Made by a program: the position numbers and the translations under genes
Part shown: one piece after another, positions 33,440-40,273 of the stretch
Layout of the letters: the number at the start of each line of letters is the position of its first letter
How positions within the stretch are numbered: the first letter of the stretch is position 1
Notes under the pieces: generated by a model
What the model saw: only the letters and a program-made list of their open reading frames with translations
Database searches by the model: none
What the model was told of the DNA's origin: nothing
DNA from: a virus
Reading direction: 5' to 3' (one strand)
DNA length: 60,886 nucleotides
IMG/VR virus record: IMGVR_UViG_3300027851_000031
Coordinates: 1-60,886 of that record

Positions 33440-33648
33440 CCCTCCCTCCGCTTCAGGCGTTGCATAGCGTCCTCCAGGGCGTCCCGGTCATAGGTCACGC
33501 CCAGCATGTCGAACACGTCCGCGCAGCCGTTGATCAGGGTTTTCCTGTAGCGGTCCTCCGTCTCGCTGAGTTCGTCCTCAATATGCTCCGTGCAATCCAC
33601 GAAGTCCGGCACCGTGTTCTCGAAGCGGCAATATGACATGTTGGCCAT
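33436..33648 (-). CDS. Small conserved phage protein (MSYCRFENT family)
   Basis: The product is 70 residues beginning MANMSYCRFENTVPDFVDC, a start shared by many phage proteins. It contains two conserved cysteines and an acidic helical region (EHIEDELSETEDRY), with a second half likely to form a helical hairpin. I chose ATG 33648 because AAGGAGG is at good spacing. The function is unknown. Confidence 0.68.
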   Translation of the reverse strand: MANMSYCRFENTVPDFVDCTEHIEDELSETEDRYRKTLINGCADVFDMLGVTYDRDALEDAMQRLKRREG

Positions 33649-33649
33649 T

Positions 33650-34027
33650 TCAAGCCTCCTTCGGTCCGGGGCAAGGGGTGTCGAGCAGCTGCGCTTCGCC
33701 CTTCCCGCAGCAGCGGCAGAGGCTCAGGACCAGGACCAGGACCACTTCCCCGTTGCGGTCCTTGATCGCGTCCGGGGCTCCTTCGTCTCCGGTCCGGTAC
33801 AGGTCGTGCTCCGGGGGTTTCGGGCGGTTCGCTTCGTCCTCCCGGCGGCACATCTTCTGGTGCGTCTCCGTCATGAGTTTCAGGATACGCTCCCGCTTCT
33901 CCCGGTTGCTCACGTACATGATGGCGTCCGCGATGCATGCGGACAGGGGACCCTCGAAGTCAGCCCGCATCGTCTCCGTCCACAGCGTCACCTTCATGAA
34001 GTTGACACGTTTAGCTTTTGTTGCCAT
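33650..34027 (-). CDS. Hypothetical protein with cysteine motif
   Basis: The product is 125 residues from ATG 34027, with AAGGAGCTTGAG upstream. A helical N-terminal half (TETMRADFEGPLSACIADAIMYVSN) is followed by basic KREKRERILKLM and acidic regions, then a C-terminal hydrophobic VVLVLVLSLCRCCGKG segment with a cysteine cluster. No known domain was recognised. Confidence 0.62.
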   Translation of the reverse strand: MATKAKRVNFMKVTLWTETMRADFEGPLSACIADAIMYVSNREKRERILKLMTETHQKMCRREDEANRPKPPEHDLYRTGDEGAPDAIKDRNGEVVLVLVLSLCRCCGKGEAQLLDTPCPGPKEA

Positions 34028-34028
34028 C

Positions 34029-34406
34029 TCAAGCTCCTTTGCGATAGTTGGCCACCGCTTGTTCAATGGTGGGGTGGCGTTGATGAATTTGTCCTTCCCG
34101 CTCCCGGGGGTGTATGATCACCCGCAGGTGCCGGAAGTTACACGGCTCGATTTCCACCCGCACCGCGTGCTCATGGGCTCCGATGACCAGTTGGGTCAGG
34201 CAGTTCGAGTCGAAGGTGCTCAGGCGGAAGGGGTAGATGGTGAAGCGGACGCCCCGCCCGAACTCCCAGTCAGCCGTCTCGAAGGTCCGTGAGAAGTCAT
34301 AGGGTCCACACCCTTGGGCTTGGCAGATGAGGGTCACGGCAATCCGTTGGAAGTCGGTCAGCTTCCGCTTCAGGGCGGACTCCACCCAATCAGCAGCTCC
34401 GCTCAT
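34029..34406 (-). CDS. Hypothetical protein in the accessory cluster
   Basis: This 125-residue protein begins with a helical segment (WVESALKRKLTDFQRIAVTLICQA), followed by a beta-rich middle (GRGVRFTIYPF) and a C-terminal helix. It overlaps the upstream gene by four bases and is two bases before the next start. No family is recognised. Confidence 0.62.
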   Translation of the reverse strand: MSGAADWVESALKRKLTDFQRIAVTLICQAQGCGPYDFSRTFETADWEFGRGVRFTIYPFRLSTFDSNCLTQLVIGAHEHAVRVEIEPCNFRHLRVIIHPREREGQIHQRHPTIEQAVANYRKGA

Positions 34407-34900
34407 ATCATTTCCTCCGGGTCATAGCCAAACTCCAGGCAGATACCGTGCGCCACTCCGGAGCCCACCCCGAACACCTGCGTGATCACGGCCCAACGGG
34501 GGCGGCGGTGCCATCCGAGGTTCTGCTGTTTCATGTTGCGCAGGACGCCCTCCACCAACTTCCGCTCCGTGTAGTGAACCCCGTGCGCCAGTTCGAGTTC
34601 GGGACGGCTCCCGGGGAGAAGGTACATGTGCGCATCGTTCTCCGCCGGGACCAAATCCACCCAGCGCCCATCCAGCTGGTGACGGAAGTTGCCCAAGGCT
34701 CCGGTGAAGCCGGAGCGGTTGAAGGACAGCTTGAAGCGGTGCAACTCACACAGGTAGTCCACCGGCGGGAACTTCGCCTGAAGGGCCTGGACGAACCGGC
34801 CCAGGAGGTCCCGGGCGTCCGTGGCGCTCACTCCGTGGAGGAAGCCCCGCAGGCCCGTCTCCCGGGCCACTTCCAGAAGTTGTTCAGGAGTCGGTTTCAT
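34403..34900 (-). CDS. Hypothetical protein, unknown function
   Basis: The product is 165 residues from ATG 34900 (GAGGACCGCA upstream). It contains a helical N-terminal third, a central YLCELHRFKLSFNRSGFTG region, and aromatic/basic segments near the C-terminus. No domain is recognised. It overlaps the next gene upstream by 17 bases and the downstream gene by 4. Confidence 0.62.
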   Translation of the reverse strand: MKPTPEQLLEVARETGLRGFLHGVSATDARDLLGRFVQALQAKFPPVDYLCELHRFKLSFNRSGFTGALGNFRHQLDGRWVDLVPAENDAHMYLLPGSRPELELAHGVHYTERKLVEGVLRNMKQQNLGWHRRPRWAVITQVFGVGSGVAHGICLEFGYDPEEMI

Positions 34901-35177
34901 TGCGGTCCTCCTCGAAGTCCGAAGCCTGAAAGGCGTGCCAACCGAAGCCCAGGGCGTCCGCCGGGGGCTTCGGGTAGTCCACCAATTGTTCAGTGGGGAA
35001 GCGGGCGTGCGGCTCATAGTCCAGGACCGTGAGTTGGGGCATGGGCTTCCCGCTCCGCGTCAGCTCCCGGTCATCGAACTGCGCCAACACGCAATCCCGA
35101 AGGGCGTGGCATGGTTGGAGCAGCGCGGACTTTCCCTGAAGATGGGCGATGGGCCCAACGTAGGTTCCGTGGCTCAC
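34884..35177 (-). CDS. Small hypothetical protein, GTG start
   Basis: The GTG start at 35177 overlaps the preceding stop (GTGA) and gives 97 residues. The protein begins with a hydrophobic/beta segment and has a middle QPCHALRDCVLAQFDD with two cysteines. It ends with an acidic tail. The overlap on both sides argues for a coupled, real gene. Confidence 0.6.
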   Translation of the reverse strand: MSHGTYVGPIAHLQGKSALLQPCHALRDCVLAQFDDRELTRSGKPMPQLTVLDYEPHARFPTEQLVDYPKPPADALGFGWHAFQASDFEEDRNETDS

Positions 35178-35503
35178 AGCAGGACCTCCCACGTCATCTT
35201 CGCCAGGGCCTTGTGGTCCGCCAGGAAGTGCTTGCGGTCCGTGCCGGTTCCCTTCGGGTAGGAGTCCAGGCCCTCCGGGGTTTTCATCTCAGAGGCGGGG
35301 AGGTAGTGGACGCGGTTCCACTTCAGTTCGTCCGGGTTCCAGACCTCCGAGAAGGCGCGGCACTGGAACTTGTACGCATCGGACTCGATGGTGAAGCGGA
35401 CCTTGAAGCGCATACAGCGTTCGGTGCGGTGAAAGGTGACGCCCTGGCGGGAGGTCGTGACCTTCTCCTCCAGGATTTCAAACTTGAGCTTGGGGTTGGA
35501 CAC
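35174..35503 (-). CDS. Small hypothetical protein, beta-rich
   Basis: The product is 109 residues. It has a GTG start at 35503 with GGAGGCC upstream, lying inside the end of the glycosylase gene. The sequence alternates strands (LKFEILEEKVTT, MRFKVRFTIESDAYKFQCRAF). It may be a small nucleic-acid-binding fold, but no motif supports this. Confidence 0.6.
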   Translation of the reverse strand: MSNPKLKFEILEEKVTTSRQGVTFHRTERCMRFKVRFTIESDAYKFQCRAFSEVWNPDELKWNRVHYLPASEMKTPEGLDSYPKGTGTDRKHFLADHKALAKMTWEVLL

Positions 35504-35882
35504 GGCGCAGGCCTCCTCGTTGGTTGATACGGTCGATGTTGAGTTGTTCAGCGGAGGCGTCCGGGGTCCAGTACCCGAACCAGTCCGCCGGTATGCCGCT
35601 GATCAGGTCGGTCGGGTTCCCGAAGTTCACGGCGCGGCCCCGGCTCCGGCATTCCTCGCACAGCCGCAGATAGCGTTCCAGGAGGTAGCCCAGCCGGGGG
35701 TAGAAGAACCGCACGTGCCCAGCTCCGAGCAGGTACTGCTGCGGGTTCCGGGGGTCGGTCGGACGTTCGCCCCGGCGGATAGCGTCCCGGACCAGACCGA
35801 ACACGCGGGGCAGCTCCCGGTACTCCGCCCCCAGGTGCTGATCGGACAGGCGGGACGGCTCAATCACGTTGATGCGGGTCAT
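35478..35882 (-). CDS. Pyrimidine-dimer DNA glycosylase, T4 endonuclease V-like
   Basis: The 134-residue product begins MTRINVIEPSRLSDQHLGAEYRELPRVFG, close to the start of T4 DenV. After removal of Met, Thr2 would supply the catalytic amine. Glu23, Arg22 and Arg26 of T4 all align. The later WFGYWTPDASAE segment also fits. The enzyme would cleave the 5' glycosyl bond of UV-induced cyclobutane dimers and nick the AP site. The starting ATG overlaps the previous stop. It lies among small accessory genes, consistent with expression early in infection. Confidence 0.9.
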   Translation of the reverse strand: MTRINVIEPSRLSDQHLGAEYRELPRVFGLVRDAIRRGERPTDPRNPQQYLLGAGHVRFFYPRLGYLLERYLRLCEECRSRGRAVNFGNPTDLISGIPADWFGYWTPDASAEQLNIDRINQRGGLRRVQPQAQV

Positions 35883-36160
35883 GCTGAGCACCGGGGCAGG
35901 AAGCAACGGGTGAGTTGGCCGGTGGAGCGGTCCATGTGGTTGACGATGCCCACCAAGTCATGCGCGAAGTTGAAGTCATCGGCGTCCAGGAACTTCTGGA
36001 GCTGGAGGGGGCAACCGTTCAGGTGCGTGGCCGTCACGTCCATCGCCACGCTCAGGCGGTCGAAGGGCGCGGACTGACGGGTGTAGATTGCCTCAGCGCG
36101 GTCCACGATCTTGTCGATCAGCGCGGAGTCCTCCGGGGAGGCGTTGAAGTTGATGTGCAT
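35879..36160 (-). CDS. Conserved phage protein (MHINFNASPED family)
   Basis: The 93-residue product has a strong phage-family signature: INFNASPEDSALIDKIVDRA at the start, then DVTATHLNGCPLQL and DDFNFAHDLVGI, and a final CFLPRC cysteine pair. It is the first gene behind promoter P5 with GGAGCTGCATT in front. The family is labelled domain of unknown function. Conserved Asp and His residues may suggest a metal site. Confidence 0.72.
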   Translation of the reverse strand: MHINFNASPEDSALIDKIVDRAEAIYTRQSAPFDRLSVAMDVTATHLNGCPLQLQKFLDADDFNFAHDLVGIVNHMDRSTGQLTRCFLPRCSA

Positions 36161-36194
36161 AATGCAGCTCCATTTCTGTGTTTACGGTCGAAGA

Positions 36195-36224
36195 AGTATA
36201 GTGCGAGGGACCCGAAGAAGTAAA
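36195..36224 (-). promoter_or_regulatory. Phage-type promoter (P5)
   Basis: TTTACT, 18 bases, TATACT on the minus strand. Both hexamers are followed by TCTTC. It drives the gene ending at 35879 and the chain of small genes after it, and resembles P7 at 41745-41774 over nearly its whole length. Confidence 0.7.
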
Positions 36225-36249
36225 GCGTGGACAAGTCCCCGCTTCGGCT

Positions 36250-36855
36250 TCACTTCCCTTCGGCTTCGCGGGCCTTCTCCTGAAGAACGGCCAGGATGAC
36301 GTTCAGCGGGGTGAGGACGCCTGCCATGTAGTAGAAGGCGCGGAGGAAGGTGGTGCCGTGTTGGTTCGTGACCACGTGGACGTTCGCGTGGACCGGGAGC
36401 CCCTCGAACAGGTCGTGCAGCTTCAGCCCGTGGGCGTATTGGGCCTTGCGCAGTTCCATGATCTCACGGACGGACTTGGTCACGGCGGCTTCGCGTTCAG
36501 CGTTCGGGTTCCGCTCCGCCTTCACCACGGGGGCGGCTTTGATCACGGCGCGGAGGTCCACCAGCTGTTCGATCACGCGCACGGTCGGTTCAGCTTCCGG
36601 GAAGGTGCCCAGGACCAGCGCGGAGTGCTTGGGCTTCCACACGTGAAGGTCAGCCAAGCCCCAATACACGTTGTTGTGGGCTTCCGTCCGGGCGTCCCGG
36701 TCGATGACCAGCACCAGGTTCTGGATGTCTTGGCAGCAGGCTTCGTGGGCGCGGTTCAGATCGTCCGTGGCGGACTTCTGTGCGGACTTTGAGGTGAAGC
36801 CCAAGGCGAAGGCGGCGTTGGCGCGGTCGATGTAGAAGTCAGGGGTGCGGCTCAT
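36250..36855 (-). CDS. Hypothetical phage protein, 201 residues
   Basis: This helical/mixed protein contains VLVIDRDARTEAHNNVYWGLADLHVW, a long Glu/Lys-rich middle (KAERNPNAEREAAVTKSVREI) and a hydrophobic C-terminal YYMAGVLTPLNVILAVLQEK segment that is likely a buried helix. No known family is assigned. Start ATG 36855 follows GGAGAACCGAA. It is transcribed from its own promoter (36900-36929). Confidence 0.65.
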   Translation of the reverse strand: MSRTPDFYIDRANAAFALGFTSKSAQKSATDDLNRAHEACCQDIQNLVLVIDRDARTEAHNNVYWGLADLHVWKPKHSALVLGTFPEAEPTVRVIEQLVDLRAVIKAAPVVKAERNPNAEREAAVTKSVREIMELRKAQYAHGLKLHDLFEGLPVHANVHVVTNQHGTTFLRAFYYMAGVLTPLNVILAVLQEKAREAEGK

Positions 36856-36899
36856 TTCGGTTCTCCATTTCTGTTCCGGTCAGTGCGACCGTGTAAAGA

Positions 36900-36929
36900 A
36901 GTATAGTGCCAAAAGTTGTCAGCGGGAAG
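36900..36929 (-). promoter_or_regulatory. Phage-type promoter (P6)
   Basis: CTTCCC, 18 bases, TATACT on the minus strand. It overlaps the last codons of the preceding gene and is 45 bases before the start of the 201-residue gene. Confidence 0.65.
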
Positions 36930-37137
36930 CCCCTTGTACAACTTTTTTCCATTTTCTTTCCGCTGTCCGGCTCCGGAAGGTCGTCACCGTCCTGTATTTC
37001 CCACACCGCTCACAGCATTCGTGGGACTCCCGGCCCAATCGACTTCGGGCGCTTCGGTTCCGGGAGGCGTAGATCACCAGCAGGCTGTATCCGAACTCCC
37101 GCCAGCGGTGTAGGCCCAACCAGCACAGGAGCTTCAT
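36919..37137 (-). CDS. Small CxxC protein
   Basis: The product is 72 residues from ATG 37137, beginning MKLLCWLGLHRWREFGYS. It has a CCERCGKYR zinc-binding-like segment near residue 41 and a very basic tail (FRSRTAERKWKK). The N-terminal LLCWLGLHRW pattern recurs in small zinc proteins of phages and bacteria. The start overlaps the DksA-like gene stop by four bases. Confidence 0.68.
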   Translation of the reverse strand: MKLLCWLGLHRWREFGYSLLVIYASRNRSARSRLGRESHECCERCGKYRTVTTFRSRTAERKWKKVVQGASR

Positions 37138-37307
37138 GGCAGCTTGAAGCGGTCCCGGCACGGAGCGCACGCGCCCATGATCAGCCGTCCGCTCCACTCC
37201 CCACACAACTCGCAATCCCCGGGCTCCCCCGGCGGGAGTTCCGCAGCGGCCTTCCGGATGTTGTCCACTGCGCGGTCCGTTTCGTGTTGAATCCGCTCAC
37301 TGCTCAC
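37134..37307 (-). CDS. DksA/TraR-type zinc finger protein
   Basis: The 57-residue product includes TDRAVDNIRKAAA and the C4 finger DCELCGEWSGRLIMGACAPCRDRFKLP, characteristic of phage TraR/DksA-like proteins. The GTG start at 37307 overlaps the preceding stop. DksA and TraR act in the secondary channel of RNA polymerase; a phage version would retune host transcription. The N-terminal coiled coil is very short, as in TraR. It is a plausible host-takeover factor. Confidence 0.83.
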   Translation of the reverse strand: MSSERIQHETDRAVDNIRKAAAELPPGEPGDCELCGEWSGRLIMGACAPCRDRFKLP

Positions 37308-37612
37308 GTCAATCTCATCTGCCCTCGCTTCTCCTCCCTTCGGTTTGCTTTCAACTTGATTTCGTTGAAGGCCACAAATTCTTGCCACGCGGGGCACTCC
37401 CGCACGGACTCCCCGCCGGTGACCACTTCGCAGTAGGGCACGGCCTCCGTCCGGTTGCAGGAGTTGCAGTGCGTACAATCCCCGCTTCCATAGTGGTTCT
37501 CCCAATACTGCTCCACGATGTAGAACCCCGTGCAGCGTCCGCCCCCGAAGCGGTGGGGGAACCGATACGCACCACACGTGCAGATCAGCTCCCCCTTCCG
37601 GGGTTTCCTCAT
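37304..37612 (-). CDS. Cysteine-rich zinc-binding protein
   Basis: This 102-residue protein has cysteine motifs CTCGAYRFPHRFGGGRC in the first half and CTHCNSC in the second, with two more cysteines later. This suggests one or two zinc sites. It begins with an ATGA overlap to the exonuclease gene and ends with overlap to the DksA-like gene, so three metal-binding proteins are co-translated. Similar phage proteins are unannotated. Confidence 0.7.
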   Translation of the reverse strand: MRKPRKGELICTCGAYRFPHRFGGGRCTGFYIVEQYWENHYGSGDCTHCNSCNRTEAVPYCEVVTGGESVRECPAWQEFVAFNEIKLKANRREEKRGQMRLT

Positions 37613-38271
37613 TCCTTCGGCTCCCGGAGGAAGCGCAGCGCGTTGAGCAGGCACTTCGTCTGGATCAGGCAATCCATCAGGGCTTCGTGTTTCGCCTTCG
37701 AGTCCTCCGGCTTCTTCCAGCCCCGCTCCTTCGCCAGGTCATACACCGTCCGGGTGTCCCGGGCGGCATAGTACGGCCACGGACATTCCAGGCCCGCCCT
37801 CCGATAGTACCCCTCAAGGATGGGCACGTCAAAGTTCGCCCCCTGGCTCCAGACCCGCTCCAACTTCGGGAGGTTCTTCACCCAAGCAGCCAACTCCAGC
37901 AGCGCAGCGCGAAGGGGCACCGGGTTTTTCAGCTCCAGGCCTCCCCGGTCCCGCCACCATTGAACGGTAGGGGCATCGACTTCTCCGCCCAACAGCACCG
38001 AGCTATGGAGGTCAATATCACGGCTCATCCCGTCCGGGTCCGTCAGCCCGTTCACGCTGTTGAAGGCCACGGCCCCCAATTGGATCACGGCGGCGTTCGG
38101 TCCCGTCCCCATCGTCTCCAGGTCAATCATCAAGCTGTCATACACCACGGCGTTCTCCTTTTTGTACAAATGTCGGCAACAAGCCATATGGGGTTTGCCG
38201 TCCGCTCCCACGTGAAGGCGGAAGGCGTTGAGGGGCATCCCGGCGCGGCACCCGTCACATTGGTTGATCAT
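37609..38271 (-). CDS. DnaQ-like 3'-5' exonuclease with N-terminal zinc motif
   Basis: The product is about 220 residues. An N-terminal CDGC...CC...H motif (residues 6-35) precedes a DEDD-type exonuclease of the Rv2179c-like group: MIDLETMGTGPNAAVIQLGAV carries the first Asp and Glu, SQGANFDVPIL the second Asp and HEALMDC the final His-x4-Asp. The group acts on RNA 3' ends or primers. ATG 38271 shares one base with the upstream stop (TGATG); a GTG one codon earlier is an alternative start. It may process host or phage RNA. Confidence 0.83.
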   Translation of the reverse strand: MINQCDGCRAGMPLNAFRLHVGADGKPHMACCRHLYKKENAVVYDSLMIDLETMGTGPNAAVIQLGAVAFNSVNGLTDPDGMSRDIDLHSSVLLGGEVDAPTVQWWRDRGGLELKNPVPLRAALLELAAWVKNLPKLERVWSQGANFDVPILEGYYRRAGLECPWPYYAARDTRTVYDLAKERGWKKPEDSKAKHEALMDCLIQTKCLLNALRFLREPKE

Positions 38272-38501
38272 CACAGCGGTTCTCCCCGGCGGAGTCGGTC
38301 CACCGCTTCCTTGCCCAAGGACTTCTCCAGCGCATCCCAGTCCCCGGCGGCGTTCCCCGGGGCGGTAGGGTCGATGCCAGCGGCCCGCTCCCGGGACTCC
38401 ACCACCGCCTGCACGAAGGACTGGTGGAAGATGGCGAAGGCCAACCGCCGGAGCGGTCCCCGGGCGTCCTCCGGGAAGTCCCGCAGCGGGTCCTCAATCA
38501 T
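38271..38501 (-). CDS. Small hypothetical protein
   Basis: The product is 76 residues from ATG 38501, overlapping the upstream gene by eight bases. It is helical (LRRLAFAIFHQSFVQAVVESRERAAG) with an acidic start and an EKSLGKEAVDRLRRG end. No family is recognised. Confidence 0.62.
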   Translation of the reverse strand: MIEDPLRDFPEDARGPLRRLAFAIFHQSFVQAVVESRERAAGIDPTAPGNAAGDWDALEKSLGKEAVDRLRRGEPL

Positions 38502-38796
38502 CGAACTTCCCGGCAGCGGTCTGGCGCTGAATCTCCGCAAAGTGTCGCAGGAAGCGGGCACGGCGGAACTCCAGTTGCTTCTCCACGGTATGGCCGGACA
38601 GGTGCTCATCCGCCACGTGACGCCCATAGGGGCTGTCCCGGAAGTTGCGGACCTCCTCCGGCTTCGCGTCCGGGACGGCGGAGGCAATCGCGTGGAAGGC
38701 GCGGTGCCCTTCCTTCTCCGCTCCTTCGCTCCCCTTCTTCAGCGCCACGGTCCCGAAGAAGCCGTGAAACACGTTGTTGGATGGGATGGCGGTCAC
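38494..38796 (-). CDS. Small hypothetical protein, GTG start
   Basis: The product is 100 residues, beginning with GTG at 38796 in a GTGA overlap. It contains a GFFGTVALKKGSEGAEKEGHRAFHAI segment and a His/Arg-rich C-terminal half (RFLRHFAEIQRQTAAGKFDD). The pattern suggests helical structure, possibly nucleic-acid binding. The function is unknown. Confidence 0.6.
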   Translation of the reverse strand: MTAIPSNNVFHGFFGTVALKKGSEGAEKEGHRAFHAIASAVPDAKPEEVRNFRDSPYGRHVADEHLSGHTVEKQLEFRRARFLRHFAEIQRQTAAGKFDD

Positions 38797-39269
38797 AGTT
38801 GTGCTCCGTGGAGTGCGCCCACCTTCTCGTTGATCCACTGGACCTCCTTCTGGGTGAGCTGTTGTTGATGATCGACCAGCCACTGCATGCGGCGGACGGC
38901 TTCGACCTCCGTGGAGGTCAGGACGCTGAGATGATGGGCAAGGCGCTTCAGCTTCGCGGGCAGGTCCTTCGCCAGGGCCTTGAGCAAGTGGCACTCCTCC
39001 TGGAAGGCGCGGAGGGCGTCCCGGGACGCGGCCCCGGGGTCCTGTGGTTCGTTGTACTTTTCGCCCAGGTACTCCGCGCAAGCGGCCCCCGCAGCGGCAA
39101 TCAGCTTCAGCAGGTGGTCGGTTCCCGAAGCCACCCCCGGGTCGATGTCGTTGCTGGCCTTCAGACCGGGTTGGCGCAGGGACTTCATCTGCACCGTGAT
39201 CACGTACTTGCGCCAATCGTCCTCCGAGCGGCCCAAGCGCACCGTCACTCCGTTGATCGTGGTGCTCAT
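38793..39269 (-). CDS. Hypothetical protein, helical
   Basis: The product is 158 residues from ATG 39269 (ATGA overlap). A short beta start (MSTTINGVTVRLGRSEDDWRKYVITVQMKSL) is followed by helices that include a Cys-containing ACAEYLGEKYNEP segment and a Leu-rich LLKALAKDLPAKLKRLAHHLSVLT stretch. There is no recognised domain. It may bind the product of a neighbouring gene. Confidence 0.62.
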   Translation of the reverse strand: MSTTINGVTVRLGRSEDDWRKYVITVQMKSLRQPGLKASNDIDPGVASGTDHLLKLIAAAGAACAEYLGEKYNEPQDPGAASRDALRAFQEECHLLKALAKDLPAKLKRLAHHLSVLTSTEVEAVRRMQWLVDHQQQLTQKEVQWINEKVGALHGAQL

Positions 39270-39667
39270 TTGCAGCCTCCCGCGCATTCGCCTTCGGGGT
39301 AGTTGCAGCCGGTCCGGTCGCACCTGCCTGCGCGGCGCGGGGTGTCCACGTGCTGGAAGTCCCCGGTGGCGGACTTCGCCCAGACGCGGGAGCGGTTCAC
39401 CGCCATCTTGTAGTTGATGCCGGTCTGAAGGTTCATGCCCAGCTTCTCGCAGACTTGGAACAGCATCACGCCCACGTCCGCGCACTCCTCCCGGAGGGCG
39501 TCCAGGGCGGTCGGTTCGATGTCGGAGACTTCGAGACGGGCGTGAGCGGCCAGGCCACTGACCAGCTCCGCCACTTCCTTGTTCATGCGTGCCGCAATCA
39601 CCGCCGGGTGAGACGGCCCGAAGGTCCCCTCAGCCCAGGCGGTGATACTTTGTTGTGTTTCCATCAT
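39266..39667 (-). CDS. MazG-like nucleotide pyrophosphohydrolase
   Basis: The protein is 133 residues. The helical core, with EVAELVSGLAAHARL and EECADVGVMLFQVCEKLG (E-E-x2-D pattern) and KMAVNRSRVWAKSATGDFQHV, matches the phage dATP/dGTP-pyrophosphohydrolase type of the MazG superfamily. A C-terminal cysteine-rich tail (CDRTGCNYPEGECAGGC) is extra and may bind zinc. It would hydrolyse particular dNTPs and thereby bias the pool. The start overlaps the upstream stop. Confidence 0.78.
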   Translation of the reverse strand: MMETQQSITAWAEGTFGPSHPAVIAARMNKEVAELVSGLAAHARLEVSDIEPTALDALREECADVGVMLFQVCEKLGMNLQTGINYKMAVNRSRVWAKSATGDFQHVDTPRRAGRCDRTGCNYPEGECAGGCK

Positions 39668-39921
39668 GGTGTCGTTCTCCGTTGTTGGCAGATCAGCTGA
39701 TTGAAATTGTCCACGCGGCACTCCAGCCGGTCGAATGTCGCGGGAAGGTTGTTGGAAGCCCGGACGCCCCGGACTTCCTTCACGCGGACCGGCGGGGCCA
39801 GTCGCGCAGAATAGGTGCCGATTGCCGCAGCGCGGATGGTATCCTGGGCGGTATATCGTCCGGGCTCCGCAAATGCGGCGGAGCTGGCGAGAATCAGCAG
39901 GGCGATGGACAGGCGGTTCAT
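39664..39921 (-). CDS. Exported small protein
   Basis: The 85-residue product has a clear signal peptide (MNRLSIALLILASSAAFAEPGRY, cleavage likely after FAE or AFA). The mature part has two cysteines (LECRVDNFNQLIC) that could form a disulfide in the periplasm. It sits among cytoplasmic accessory genes. Phages often encode periplasmic proteins for superinfection exclusion or receptor control, but nothing here shows which. ATG 39921 is five bases past the previous stop. Confidence 0.72.
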   Translation of the reverse strand: MNRLSIALLILASSAAFAEPGRYTAQDTIRAAAIGTYSARLAPPVRVKEVRGVRASNNLPATFDRLECRVDNFNQLICQQRRTTP

Positions 39922-39925
39922 GATC

Positions 39926-40273
39926 TCAGTGCTTCACGGAGATAGCGGCCTGAAGCAGGTCCGCGATGTTGGGCGCTTCGCCCGTCTCCTCCGGTTCGTT
40001 GCGCTTCAGGAAGGCGCACTGGTGGTCCCGAAGGTAAGTGGCATCCAGCTCCCACTGGCCCAGCTCCGCACCCGGGAGCCCGGAGGCTTCGAGGAGCGTG
40101 CCCCAGGCGTTCTTCAGCAGCTCCGCGTACTCCCGGCCCATGCCTTCGAGACGGTCCTGAAACTCCTTCTGGAGGGCTTCGCGGCGGGCGTGCGCTTCGA
40201 GGTGGAGTTGGTGAACGGCGCGGGCGGCTTCGAGGGCGTCCCCGCGCAGGTTGATAGTTTGGTTCTTGATCAC
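39926..40273 (-). CDS. Hypothetical protein, coiled-coil
   Basis: The product is 115 residues beginning with GTG at 40273, overlapping the ATPase gene (GTGA). It is helical and charged (ALEAARAVHQLHLEAHARREALQKEFQDRLEGM), with a C-terminal half containing YLRDHQCAFLKRNE and a final APNIADLLQAAISVKH helix. It may be a partner of the ATPase in front of it. Confidence 0.62.
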   Translation of the reverse strand: MIKNQTINLRGDALEAARAVHQLHLEAHARREALQKEFQDRLEGMGREYAELLKNAWGTLLEASGLPGAELGQWELDATYLRDHQCAFLKRNEPEETGEAPNIADLLQAAISVKH

